DNA of 64,000 nucleotides from Silene latifolia (GCF_048544455.1 NC_133532.1:14758948-14822947), one strand, 5' to 3'; shown: positions 49,501 to 60,884, counted from the first letter of the stretch. The notes: generated by a model from the letters alone, not told the origin. A program made the numbers and translations.

Positions 49501-52500
49501 GATCCTCTTTCATTGCCTCATCATGCAAAGAGATTTGAAAAACCTCTTCCATCTCCGCCTCTTCACGGGCAACTTCGTGCACTACTTCATCAATTACCTC
49601 GATTGTGCTCAATCTTTCTACACTTGGACCTTTCATCAAATTTGGCAAGTTAAATTGGATTTTGTTGCCCTCAATTTGGAAGGTTAGCCGCCCATTCTTC
49701 ACATCAATGAGTACTCCTCCGGTAGCCAAAAATGGCCTACCTAGGATGATGGGAGTGTGGCTATTCTCCGGAATATCAAGGACAACAAAATCGGTGGGAA
49801 TCAAAAACTTTCCAACCTTGACGGGCACGTCCTCAAGCACCCCCATAGGGCGTTTGACGGACCTATCCGCCAGTTGGAGAGTCATGGTAGTGGGAGCCAA
49901 GTTTTGAATGCCAATCCTTTTTGCAACTTTCAAAGGGATAACACTAACACTTGCTCCCAAGTCACATAGAGCTCTCGAGATAGGAACACCGCCAACTACA
50001 CAAGGAATGGAGAAGCTCCCCGGGTCACCAAGTTTAGTGGGCAATTTGTTAAGGATATGAGCACTACATGCTTCTTCCATAGCCACTATTTCTTGGTCAC
50101 CCAAGACTCTTTTCCTTGTTAAAATGTCTTTTAAAAATTTTGAGTAGGTTGGCATGTTCATTATCACCTCCGTAAAGGGTAGGATAACCTCAAGTTTCTC
50201 AAGCATATCACAAAATTTGGCATACTTGAGGTTTTCCCTACTCTTTATGGCTCTTGAAGGGTAAGGAATTTTAGAAACAAGTTGGGAATTGGAAGATACC
50301 TTTGGAGGAGCCGAACTTTTTGTTACCTTTTTAGAATGTTGCAAAGGTATTTCTTCAATAGCTTCCTCCTCATAAGGGAGGTCTTCCACATATCCATCAA
50401 CATCCTTGTCTACTTGAATTCCCCTTCTAGTCAAATCTTCACAAGCTTTCTTTCCTTTCTTGTCTTCATTAGCTTTACCCGAAGCCTCAATGGGTGAGCT
50501 TTCCTCTTCATCATCCACTTCTACCTCATTCCCCTTGGGATCTTCATCAACTTCCAACTCAAAGTCTTTGTAAGGGTCCTCAAGCTCTAAACCACTCCTG
50601 AGCACTACCGCATGAGCATGGTGGCTATTTGAGGCATCTTTGGAGCTTTGTCCTTGGGCCAACAAACCACCGGGCGGCCTTTGAGGGTTGGCCATAGCGT
50701 GAGAAGCCATCCTAGATTCCATTTCCCTCATGTCCTTAAGAAATGTAGCTCTCAAGTTTGCTTGTTCTTGTTGAGTAGCTTTTGCAAAATTAGCTATCTC
50801 TTGGCTATGTTGAAGTTGCATGTTCTTAATCATCTTCAAAAGCTCCACTTGAGAGAGCTCACCTTGGGGTTCTTGATGAGGTTGGTTGGCTATGGGTAAA
50901 GGGAACCCATAGTCATATCTAGCATTGGGACCTTGGTTGTTGTTTTGCCCCACTTGGAAGTTACCTCTCGGACCATAGTTGTTGAAGTTTGATCCTTGAC
51001 CTTGTTCTTGAGACCCTTGAACATACCCTTGCCCAAATCCTTGATTTGCTTGATTTACTTGATTCCCTTGGTAAAACCCTTGGTTGCTTTGGTGTCCACC
51101 AAACTCTTGGTGCCCTTGTTGTTGGTTGCCATAGTTTTGGGGTAGATTGTTGCTTGACCATTGGTTTTGATTTCCAAAGTTATTTCTTGGGTTTGGGAGA
51201 ATTCCCCTTGGTTGAGCAAAACCGGGTGGATTGGTTTGGGTTTGTGGTTGGAGATGTTGGGGGTTTTGAACATTGGTGCTTTTGTAACTAAAGTTGGGGT
51301 GGTTCCTTAAACCGGGGTGGTAGAAATTGGTATTTGGATTGTAGACATTTGGGTTGTTGTAAGGAGGCCTTGGTGGTCTAGGATTGTTGTTGTAACTTTG
51401 AAAAGCGTTCACCTCTTGAGCATTCTCTTCATAGGCACCATTGTAATTGTTGCCACACAAGTCATATGTATGACCACTCCCTCCACAAAGTTCACAACTC
51501 GCGACTTGAGCAACTTCTTCCATGGGCGGCCCATATGAGGTCGCGGCTTGGTTCACTTGATTCTTTGAAAACTTCTCAAATTGCTTTGTGAGCAAGTCGA
51601 GCTTGGCATTTGTCTCGGAGTTGGAGGCATTTTCCTTAGGAAATTTCCCGTTCCTTCGTAGCATGTTCCCTCTAGAACCATAGTTTGCCTCCGAGTCTAC
51701 CATTTTTTTGATCAATGCCGTGCCCTCTTCATCATTCAAGTGGTCAAAACCTCCCCCCGCGGAGGCATTTACCATCTCCTTAGTTCTTGGTAGTAGAGTT
51801 TGGAAGAATGTTTGAGTAATGTACCATTCCGGTATTCCATGGTGGGGGCAACTTGCTATCAAATCTTGATAACGGTCCCAAGCCTCACCTAAGGACTCAC
51901 CATCCTCTTGTTGGAACTTATGGATCTCGTTGCGGAGCATCGCGGTCTTTGAGGAAGGGTAGTACTTGGCCATAAATGCTTGGGCTAAGTCATCCCAAGT
52001 AGTGAAAGTATCCGGTGGGTGAATGTTCAACCACCGGTCCGCTTTGCCCGTCAATGAAAACGGAAACAACATCATTCTCAAGGTGTCTTCGGACACCCCA
52101 TTCTTCTTCATCATTGAAACTTTCCTCTTGAACTTCCGGAGATGAGCATGGGCATCCTCCTCAATATGACCTCCAAACAAGTCCTTCTCAACTAACCCGA
52201 CTTGGGCGGGATGCATTTCAAAGTTGTTTGGGGCCAAGGTGCCAAAATTGATGGGATTACATGAATCATTATGGTTAGGCCGGTTGTGATCTCTAAGAGC
52301 CATTTGTGGTGGGTGGTTTGGTTCTTGATGTGGTGGTGTTTGAGGTGGACTATTGTAATTAAGGAAGTTATGAAAGGGGTTCTCTACTAAAGTCTCAATT
52401 GTGGTATTTGGTTGAATCGTAGTTGTTGTATCAAAATTTTGTGGGATGTGTGAGTTTGGTTGATCAATGTTTGCTTGGGTGGAATTATTCCTCACTCTTT

Positions 52501-52582
52501 CAAGAGTCCTAGTCCTCAAGGTCCTAAAAAGCCTCTCGGGGTCGGAGTTGAATAGGAGAGCTTGATGATTCCTTCTAGGCAT
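46525..52582 (-). CDS. Gag-Pol region of the inner Athila element
   Basis: Minus-strand coding for a Ty3/gypsy polyprotein beginning [20 protein letters not shown]. In order: Gag capsid-like region ([20 protein letters not shown]), a Gln/Asn-rich stretch around a zinc knuckle [14 protein letters not shown], an acidic linker, aspartic protease ([14 protein letters not shown]), reverse transcriptase ([20 protein letters not shown] and the catalytic VFMDDF), RNase H ([14 protein letters not shown]), then integrase (HHCC zinc finger ending CDACQRV, core GIDFMGPFP). The lineage is Athila by Gag, protease and primer-binding site. About one break in the region as a whole; otherwise long and open, in line with its young LTRs. 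Fossil element gene, not a host gene. Confidence 0.9.
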
Positions 52583-52741
52583 ACACTTGGCAAATCGTAA
52601 GTCTCCTAGTGTTTTTACACACTAGGGAAAGGTAAAAATCACACACACTCTACAAACAACAATCAACTACTAAAGCAAAATGACAATTGAGACAAGATTA
52701 AAGCAAAGACTCTAAATGAAACTAAGCATAACCTAACGCCA

Positions 52742-52759
52742 TCCCCGGCAACGGCGCCA
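52742..52759 (-). other. Primer-binding site, inner element
   Basis: On the minus strand TGGCGCCGTTGCCGGGGA lies two bases inside the 5' LTR end, identical to the outer element's site at 39219-39236. Confidence 0.85.
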
Positions 52760-52761
52760 TT

Positions 52762-54313
52762 TGATAGTAGGAAATTTGTCGTCTACTCCCTATACCAAAA
52801 CAATTTATAAAACCCGAAAAAGCGTAGTATTTAGTCGGGGTCGAACTCAAGGACGGCGGGGGTTGCTACAAAGTTCGATTAAGAGTCAAGTTTAATCAAA
52901 ATTAAAAGTGAGGGTTTTGGTTATTAATACTAGAGCAAGGACAAACAAGATGATGATAATGAATACGGTTAATTAAAAGCTAGGGCCTTCGGGGTCATCA
53001 ATATGGTTTAGGGGCAAGCATGAAGATCAAAAAGGGTCAATGGTGAGAGATTAACCTAAGATGAAGAACCAATGTCTTGGCTATCTTAAGGGTGGCTACT
53101 AATTTTCATTAAGCATCCCTCCTCTCCTAACATACATCAAGACTCCCAAAAACTTTCATTCTAAGGGAGAATTAAGCAATAATGGAAGAAAGGCAAAAAC
53201 TTTCACTTGAGCAAATCAACAAACACCTTGAGTGCAATGAATAGGAAAGTTAAACAATTTCACCAAAGACCAAAATATTCAAAGAATCATACCCATAAAT
53301 TCCATAACGAATCACCCTAAACCCTAGAAGGGATCTACTCACTCATGTTAAGGGAAATTATGCTAAATAGAGAAGAAAAGCAAACAACACAAGGAGGAGA
53401 CATAATGAAGGTTGTAACAAAATCAAAAGACAAGGAAAATGTAAACAAATGATAAACAAGTAAAAGAAAGGAGAGAAATTATACCAACAAAAGGAAAGAT
53501 GGATGCTTGATTGATTAATAAGAAGGAAAACCCTTCAAAATCCCCAATACAAACTTCAACAAACAAGTGTAAACAATTGACTATTACTAGAACTAACTAA
53601 TTCTTGCTAAATATTAATAATAATTATTGAAAGATTAGAACTTGATTAAGGAGGTATTACAATAAATATGGAATGTTTTTCAGATCTAGGGTTGTGTGCA
53701 AAAGGGTTTAAGGAGGGGGTATTTATAGGCTATCATTGGATTAAGGGAGGAAAGAGTGGAAAAGCCCATTTGCGTGTAAAGTACTCCTGTCGGCGGGGCG
53801 GCGGCCGGCCTCCTCTGCCCGGCAGCGCGTTCTTTCAAAAACTGAGAAAAATGAAGGTTGCGTAATCCCCTGCCGGTGGGCAGGCCGGCTACATGTGCCA
53901 GTAGCGCGTTGCTTGAACTTTGGCCAAAAACTTCTTCAAAAATTTGACTAAGTATGGGATTGTGTTCCCTTCTTAGGTGAGCCTTGCCGGCTTTCACAGA
54001 GAACATATGCTCACTTGTTTCCTCCTTTTTCTCCTCATAGCCATATCTCCTGCCGGTGGGCCGGCTGCCGGCCTGCCGGCAGAGGATTTCTTCTTCAAAA
54101 TCCTTCATCTCCCTTTTCTTCATGTAAAGGCATTAGAATGCCTTTTCTTGCCCCAATTCCTTCATACTCGACTCGGTTCCTACAAAAGGGCACACAAAAT
54201 GACAAGTACGGGGATCGGGCACAAATGCAAGGAAAGGCACACGAAACCGACTCGTTATGAGCCGGAATGCGTCAAAGAAAGAGGGAAATAAGGTGTAAAT
54301 AATTCACATATCA
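52762..54313 (-). repeat. 5' LTR of the inner Athila element
   Basis: 1552 bp. Almost identical to 39488-41046 except in the GC-rich palindromic blocks: three of the four have lost their symmetry here, while the last (about 54050-54090) is preserved. Confidence 0.9.
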
Positions 54314-54319
54314 ATAGGT

Positions 54320-55324
54320 ATGGGAGATTTTGGTGGTAATAATATTAAAGATGTCCTTTCTTTATTTAAATGGCTTGCTATTGAATGCATTAAACCCACT
54401 TTTTCATTTCAGTCATACATGGATGAGGGTGTGGGTGAGACCATAAAAACCGTTTTAATGAATGAAAAAGATATTGAGGGAAACATAGAGGATGAGACCA
54501 TATGCTCAGTTGATAACTCCTTCTTTGACGACAATCTAGAACCCCTCTATGACGATTTTACAGACAGTGAGTCACATGAGGAAGACTTGACAGACCCCTT
54601 AGATTACCCCTTTTGTGATGAGTCTTGGGATCAGGAGAGTGAGGATGTGCGATTCGAAGATCTTGAAGTTAAATGGGACTCATGTGACGATATGTTGACT
54701 CTTTCTTTGGATACTTCCCCTTCAGTTGTTGAATTTGATTCTAATTTTGAGTCTAGTGAGGTTCATTTTATTACACCTGTGCAGAATGCATATTTTGATG
54801 TTTCTGATGTTGAAGATGATATTGATGAATACTCTGCACAAGGGCCCCCTACTAAGGACCCTTTAGATGCTTTGATATGTTTTGAGACATGTGCAGGTGA
54901 ATCTCCCATTTGGAAAGCTGAGCTGGATGCTTTAGAGGCTGAAATATATGGGATAGAGCCTATCAACAAAGGGAACGCGAAGGTATACGAGTCAGTGAAT
55001 ACTCCTAACACGGTAGAGGTAATATATTCTTTTGCCACCAATTCCGATATTAAGAGTGGTAGACCTCCTGACCAAGAGGTAATTGTTGACGATAATTTCC
55101 TGAGGATTACTGGTGTAGTGAGTGATAAATTACCTCGTATGACTTCTACTTTGTGCTTTGATACTCCATACTCTTTTGGTTGGACGAACAATTTGATGCG
55201 GTTTTGCTATAATTATCATCAAAAATTTGATATCTTTGAGACGGTCTTTAACATTGATTTTATATGCTTCTGTTATATCTTGGTGCTACTTATGCTTTTG
55301 TGTAGCACATGCGCAGATTTATGA
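54320..55324 (+). other. Outer-element reading frame, part right of the nested insertion
   Basis: An open plus-strand stretch of 334 codons. It is strikingly acidic through the middle (NSFFDDNLEPLYDDFTDSES; SDVEDDIDEY) and ends with a hydrophobic segment (FICFCYILVLLMLLC) that could be a membrane helix, then STCADL and stop. I recognise no domain. Similar acidic, anonymous ORFs are known from non-autonomous plant LTR elements. Fossil fragment. Confidence 0.45.
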
Positions 55325-57182
55325 TCGACTATTAAGAGCTTTGAGCTGTTTTGATTGTGCCCAATTGCGGGTAATCGATATATAAAGAAAGGAAGAGGAC
55401 GACAACAGGTGCCTCGATCGAGGGCAAGAAGGTTCGATCGGAGAACGTGCATGCTCGATCGAGTGGCATGGGGCTCGATCGAGTCACAATGGTTTTGGGT
55501 TTATTTCGTAGCTGACTTGATGTGGAATTACGTGGTTGATTATTTTCCCCTATTTTTGCAGCTGGTTTGGGGGAATTTCTTTGCTCTTACCCGGTATTCT
55601 CTTCCCTTGCACCTTCTTTGATTGTATTATATATTTCTTTTCCATTCCTTTTGTTAGTTGTGTCCTTTAGGTTGCTGGATTTTTGTGTGATTGCTATGCT
55701 GTAGGCGTCACAATGAGGACACTGTGACATTTAGGTTTGGGGGAGGAGTCTTTATTTATGTTGTGTGCTTTACTTATTGTTGTGTGCATTTATATAAAAA
55801 ATCCATAAAAATTAAAAATTTTATAAAACACGAAAACATGTTTTTCCTTTGTTTTAGGCCGAGTCTTGGTGAATTTTAATAACTATGATGTTAAATTGCA
55901 TTGTTTTTGCATTTGAATCCTATATAGTTGTCCATGTACATTGTTTTGACTCATTAGCCATGAAAACAAAGCTCATAATTCAAGTCTTAGCCGTATTTGA
56001 CATGCCTTATATTGATTAGATTTGACAAAATTATGTTGGTAAACTACTTAAAATTCTGAGGTCTATGGAGCTTCCTAGGCCAGGAACATCAATACACTGG
56101 TCTCATTGTCAATTAGGCTTGAGTGTGGTTTCTCCTTGTGGAATGTGTAATATCAAATTGCATAAGTGTGACATTGATTTCTTGATACTTTTATTGCTTT
56201 CATTTGACTAAGTACATGTAGATAGGCGTTTCTTACCGTTCAAATAAGCCTTATATTATCCTTTTGTTAGCCCGTTTGAACCCTTGTAGCCAATCTTAAA
56301 TTACATCCTATAAGCTACAATCCAAGAATTTGCCTACCTTTTCGGGACGATCATGCGATTGCTTGTTTATCATGTTTATTTTGCTATTATGGTTGGGTTG
56401 GGACTTATTGTTGTCATGTGGGTATAGCAAAATACTTTTAGCGATTGTGTTGTATCCTTGTGTTGGAAAAAGAAAAATATGAAGCGAAAGAAAAAGAAAA
56501 AAAAAAGAAAAAAAAAAGAAAAAAAAAAGAAAAAAAAGAAAGGAAAAATCGAAAAATATTGAAAAAGGGAAAAGAAAAAGAAAAGAGATTGCTTCATTTG
56601 GTTTTGTCAAGGATCAAAAGGATGGTTGTTAGAGTCTAATACATATTTGGAGAATACATCATTCACTCTCGTGTGTTGTAAAGTTGAGATTATTTCTCTA
56701 AGTTGGGTGTATTTATTAACAAAGATTTGGTTTTTGTTTTGGTTACTGTTGCGACTACCGTCTTAGCTCCACTTATCCATAATGTGCTTTGGCACAAACC
56801 ATTTCTATCCCTTTAACCCATTTGCCACCCTTATTGTCCTTGATTGCATGCATGTTTTATAAGTCGAGTGAGTGTTTCTACTTCTTTCTATCTTCACACA
56901 TAACTCACCCTTACATACTTATGAGTGCATGAGTGAATCCGCGAGAATCCGACTAATTTGTCTTGCAAGATCGAAAGGTATTTGGCATTTGTCTATAGTA
57001 TGGTGACTTGAAACTTGAGCTACGTTTTCTATTTCCCGTACCTTTGAATTTGTTTTATTGGTACACTTTGATCATTACTTTGTTACAGATAAGGATAGCT
57101 TGGGATTTGTATGTGCATTAAACATTAACTCTGAGTTGTTTATTCGTCATTTGTATGATTGCCTTTTGTATTGTGTGTTGCT
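55325..57182 (+). other. 3' non-coding region of the outer element
   Basis: Contains three CTCGATCGAG sites and one variant (55412-55490), a 120-bp A/G tract (about 56465-56590), and AT-rich sequence without domains. The short frames in the A/G tract are low-complexity. Confidence 0.6.
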
Positions 57183-57220
57183 TTGCTTGAGGACAAGCAA
57201 AAAGATGGGTTGGGGGAGTT
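57183..57220 (+). promoter_or_regulatory. Hairpin and polypurine tract, outer element
   Basis: TTGCTTG-AGGA-CAAGCAA (57183-57200) forms a 7-bp stem with an AGGA loop. It is followed by AAAGATGGGTTGGGGGAGTT, the polypurine tract that ends at the LTR start. Layout and spacing match the inner element at 41047-41083. Confidence 0.75.
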
Positions 57221-58689
57221 TGATGAGTCATAATTATACATATTTATTCCTCCCCTTAATTACTTTTGATACGGTTTTCGTGCTAGTTTATATCATTTAT
57301 ATGCCTTTTATGTTAGAATGTTGATACTTCCGCCTTTTGATGTTTAATGCAGGAATGATGCATTTGAGGAGCAAAGGAATGAAATGGGCATCGCGGAATG
57401 AGCATGAAGGGATACACGAAGCATGGCACGAGAATCCATAAGAATGAAGGAAGAGAAGTTAAGAAGAAAACACGAAGAAAAGAGCTTCTTATTACAAGTG
57501 CCTACTTTGAAGAGTCATATCTCTAGTTATACAACAGATTTTCAAGTTATTCCAATTGGAGGTGAAAGCTTATCTTCTTACCTTTCCAACGCCGCAAAAA
57601 TCGCTTGTTTCTGACAAGTAACGAAGAAATAGCGGCCGTTTGAAGTTCAGTGCGCGAAGCAGGAAATTGGTGCCTCGATCGAGTCAACCTTGGCTCGATC
57701 GAGGAACTTCATGCTCGATCGAGTCACGCTCGACTCGATCGAGGAACCAACCTAATCACTAAAATTTGCAATGTCGAGAGTTGGGATATCTGGGAATTGG
57801 TGCCTCGATCGAGTCAACCTTGGCTCGATCGAGGAACCACTAGTTTCCGCAAATTTCCTTAAGTCGGTTATGACTACTATAAATACCTAAACTCGTACTC
57901 TAGGTTATATTATGCTTTATTTTACATAGGTTTAATATAGATACCTTAGAAAACTCTCTCAAATACTTAGTTTAGTTTATTTATTGTTCTTACTTCCGGA
58001 TCTAGCTATTTACGGTATTGTTCTTAATCTTTCCTTTATTATTAATCATTTATTTCATTGTTCATCTTTTATGCTTGCAATCATGTTTCTTATTATTGTT
58101 ATTGTTGTTCTTATTTCTATTATGCGTAGCTAAATCTCTTATCTAGGGTGAAAGGGGATCTAGGTTGTTAGAAAAGGGGTTACTTATGAATTGATTGTTA
58201 AATTGCTTTCTATTGTTGTTCAATTATCGTATTACTTCTAATTAGTTGATTCTCGATCGAATTGATTAAGTAGTCTTGCATAAACTAGGATTATCACCGA
58301 CCGGGTTAAGACTAGTATAGGCCACGATAATTGAATTAGACCAACTTAATGATAGCGATCGCATGTTAAGTTAGATCTAAAAAGACATATTAGAATCGAC
58401 CGATCATATGACTTTCGACAATATAAATTGCTCAATCAATAAATTAAATCCTACCCTTTGATGACTACCTAGTGAACCCAAATCCCTAAACTCTTTAATA
58501 TTATTGTTTATCATCTTTATTTAAATTGCTATTAGTTGTTTAGAAATCAAACTCAATCAAACCCCATAAAATTGTTACCTTTAAGACAGATTTAAATATC
58601 AACAAACTAGATAATCACCGCCTCCTTGTGGATTCGACCCTAACTTACCACTAGCTATTTTGTTAGTAGTAGTATAGGATTTATTTTGA
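57221..58689 (+). repeat. 3' LTR of the outer element
   Basis: Begins TGATGAGTCATAATTATACA directly after the polypurine tract. Shares about 1.41 kb with the 5' copy, including the six CTCGATCGAG palindromes (57673-57835) and the ACTATAAATACC TATA box. Confidence 0.75.
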
Positions 58690-58930
58690 GCAGTTGTCTG
58701 GCAGGTATACTATGGATGCTTGCGGGATTAGTTGGGGATAGAGTCGTCACGAGTCTGATAGTAGACTTCCGCTGTGTTATCATAATATTTTTGTTACTTT
58801 AGTTGTAGTTTGGTTTTAGAACAGTTGTACTTTACTTTACAGATGGTTTTGATGTAATCACTTTAAACTTATTTATCTAAAGTATGTTTTGGTAGACTGA
58901 TCTAGTACTAAGCATGTTTTAGTAGACCGA
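58690..58930 (+). mobile_element. Right-hand part of the interrupted TCGATCGA-type repeat
   Basis: GCAGTTGTCTGGCAGGTATA follows the outer element, and the sequence continues with T-rich stretches and two GATCTAGTA repeats (about 58900 and 58930). Its style fits the end of the LTR-like repeat that starts at about 34.3 kb. The link is inferred from layout only. Confidence 0.3.
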
Positions 58931-58959
58931 TCTAGTAATAGCGAGAACTCGTTAGAACC

Positions 58960-59795
58960 CGTGCTATGGTTGACAATAAGGCCGAGAGGTTGAAACTGCG
59001 CGACCTTCATGCCTTGGTTTTGTGTCTGTATGCGCTATTGCTGAGGAGTGGGGGAAGGTTTACAACATTGAGGAGTGGGGGCGGGTGGAGGCCAATAGAG
59101 GAGATGAAAGAGAATTTAGTTGAAGAGCAATGGTGCTTTCAGTGATGTGGAGCGATTCGAATGAAGTTTTCCATGGAAAGCGAGTAAAAGTCGCTCGTTT
59201 GTTGGTCGAACAAGCCTTAAAGCTTCAAGAGCATTATCTCGAAATTAATTGTGGCCTGGAAAATAAGATTTAAAATGGGACCAAGCATGAGAAGATATGG
59301 AAGCTACCTCCAATAGGAGTTTAGAAGGTAAATGTTGACGACGTTAGTTTTAAAGGGAGAGGGTGTGGTTTGGGGGTCATTATGCGAGACCACGAGGGGA
59401 ATGTTGGGCGTGCGATGGTCCAACAATTGCGGCAGGAGTGGGAGGTTAATATAGCAGAGGCGAAAGTACCGATTCTTGGACTAAAGATGGCAAGACAAAT
59501 GGGGATCAAAATGCTCATACTAAAATCCGACTCCCTCCAGCTTGTGCACACTCTTCGTTCCAAACTAATCCCAAAGAGCTTCTTTAGAAATGTTGTTAAT
59601 TAGAGGAATTGTTGATTTATGAGAGTCTTTTGAAAATCTCACGTATTATTTTGTGAAAAGGCATTGTACGATTCACTTGACGCTGCTTCGTATTGGTGGA
59701 CTCCTACCCCGACTCCATCGCCGATGTTGTAGCTTCCGACTTTATATGAGCGTTTGATTAATAAAATGGTTACTTTCCCCTAAAAAATGTTTAAG
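58960..59795 (+). mobile_element. LINE (L1 clade) 3' end with RNase H domain
   Basis: Plus-strand pieces read MWSDSNEVFHGKRVKVARLL (tether) and, at 59345-59600, KGRGCGLGVIMRDHEGNVGR then ILKSDSLQLVHTLRSK, the L1-type RNase H domain (RVT_3). There are stops between the pieces. It ends in a short A-rich tail (CCCCTAAAAAATG) near 59795. A 5'-truncated dead copy. Confidence 0.7.
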
Positions 59796-59868
59796 AAACA
59801 CTCTAAAAAGTCACATTTATCAATTGGACAACCTCAATAGTTTCCAACCATCTGATACTTAGACCATG

Positions 59869-60252
59869 GCCAAGCAAGGTCACCAATCGGGTCGTGAACT
59901 TGTTGGGTCGTACTAATGACGTAATTAACTAGTAAATCGATGGTGTTTAGGATGACCTTGAACTAGATAGGAGCAATTGGTGACCTTGAGTTGAGACCTT
60001 GGTGAATGTTGGTGACCCGGTAGGTTGCGCCCTCTTGTTGGTTAGTAAATAATAATTGAAAAAATTCGAGAGAGTTTGTGGTGGGGTAAGAATGTGGAAA
60101 ATGATTGAAAGGTGAAAAATAATTGGGTTGGTGACCTAGGTCGTGACCTTCTGCTTGAGAAGATGAAAGTGAGTCAAGATAAATAAGGAGAAATTAAGGA
60201 CTAAAATGTCGGTGACCCAATTAGTGTGACCTTTTGCTTGGAGATGGTCTTA
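59869..60252. mobile_element. MITE with AAGACCAT-type termini
   Basis: TTAGACCATGGCCAAGCAAG at the left is mirrored by the inverse of AAGACCATCTCCAAGCAAAA at the right, about 380 bp apart, with GGTCACC/GGTGACC motifs repeated inside. TA flanks are present on both sides. No coding. Confidence 0.6.
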
Positions 60253-60300
60253 TAATCACATTTACACATTTTCGATATCCAAAATTAGTTAATAAACTTG

Positions 60301-60510
60301 TACTCCGTACCAGTCATTTGTTTACCTATTCTATTTTGGAATGTCTTAGTAAATTGTTTACTTTTCTATTTTGCCAATGCATTTGATGAACAATTTGATC
60401 ATTTATACTCAATTTGGTTCACTTATAATCCAATAATTGACTTCTCATATTTCTTTGATCTTTGTGCCAAAAAATTAAAGGTAAACAAATGGTCAAGACG
60501 GAGGAAATAT
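60301..60510. mobile_element. Stowaway MITE upstream of RPL10
   Basis: TACTCCGTACCAGTCATTTG at the left and GGTCAAGACGGAGGAAATA at the right are inverted repeats of the Stowaway family, with TA target sites. About 210 bp. Confidence 0.7.
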
Positions 60511-60527
60511 AACAATATTTTATTTTG

Positions 60528-60695
60528 ATACGCAAAATTTTATATTAATAACTTACATATTAAATATTTCGGCATTCATCATAAAATATCGTGTTACAGA
60601 AATAAAACTAAAATACAAAAGTAATCAAATGTTAACTTTGTCCTATCAAGTTAATCTTATCCTATAAAAACGGTCTTGTTGAATCACGATACCGA
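60528..60695. mobile_element. Decayed MITE related to the one upstream of RPL19
   Basis: TATTTTGATA, then a CATCATAAAATATCGTGTTA stretch, AATAAAACTAAAATACAAA and a terminal TCTTATCCTATAAAAACGGTC parallel 16230-16380 in the same order and orientation. The left TIR is missing. It ends about 190 bp before the RPL10 start codon. Confidence 0.45.
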
Positions 60696-60728
60696 ACCGA
60701 TATAAATAGGTCGACCATATTGACTAAT

Positions 60729-60866
60729 TGGGCCCCTAAAACATATGTAACGCAAGCACAAACGTAAGCTGGCCCAAGAATATCACACCAAACTAAGTCC
60801 TATAAATCCTCACGCATCCTCATTTTCATTTAGAATTAGGGTTTCAATAAGCCGAATTTAGGGTTT
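60729..60866 (+). promoter_or_regulatory. RPL10 promoter: site II motifs, TATA, telo-boxes
   Basis: TGGGCC at 60729 and its inverse GGCCCA at 60771 are site II elements bound by TCP factors. TATAAATC at 60801 is the TATA box. Two telo-boxes (TTAGGGTTT) lie at 60836-60844 and 60858-60866, in the 5' UTR. This set is typical of plant ribosomal protein genes and fits growth-linked expression. Confidence 0.7.
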
Positions 60867-60884
60867 CTGTCACAGCAATCAGCC

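Larger units (their letters stand above)
39488..54313 (-). mobile_element. Athila-lineage Ty3/gypsy retrotransposon, nested
   Basis: A 14.8-kb element inserted in the outer element, with an exact target duplication ATAGG at 39483-39487 and 54314-54318. It has LTRs of 1.55 kb, a primer-binding site at 52742-52759, gag-pol, a hairpin array, a second ORF of the ATHILA type, a long 3' non-coding region and a polypurine tract, all on the minus strand. Outside their hairpins the LTRs differ at about six sites (about 0.4%), suggesting an insertion of the order of 0.1-0.3 million years ago at commonly used plant rates. It is structurally complete and close to whole, with about one break in gag-pol. 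Confidence 0.9.
37774..58689 (+). mobile_element. Outer non-autonomous LTR retrotransposon (Tat/Athila type)
   Basis: Direct repeats of about 1.41 kb (37774-39183 and 57281-58689) frame an interior with a Tat/Athila primer-binding site, a small ORF region, a purine-rich tract, a hairpin and a polypurine tract. No protease, reverse transcriptase or integrase belongs to it. Length without the nested insertion is about 6.1 kb. The repeats differ at roughly 20 sites by eye (about 1.4%), of the order of half a million years at 1.3e-8 substitutions per site per year. It is broken, at least by the 14.8-kb insertion, and I see no target duplication. Confidence 0.75.

Noticed and set aside
47700-51540. 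Many plus-strand reading frames opposite the gag-pol region
   Set aside because: They are antisense shadows of the polyprotein with no domain similarity of their own.
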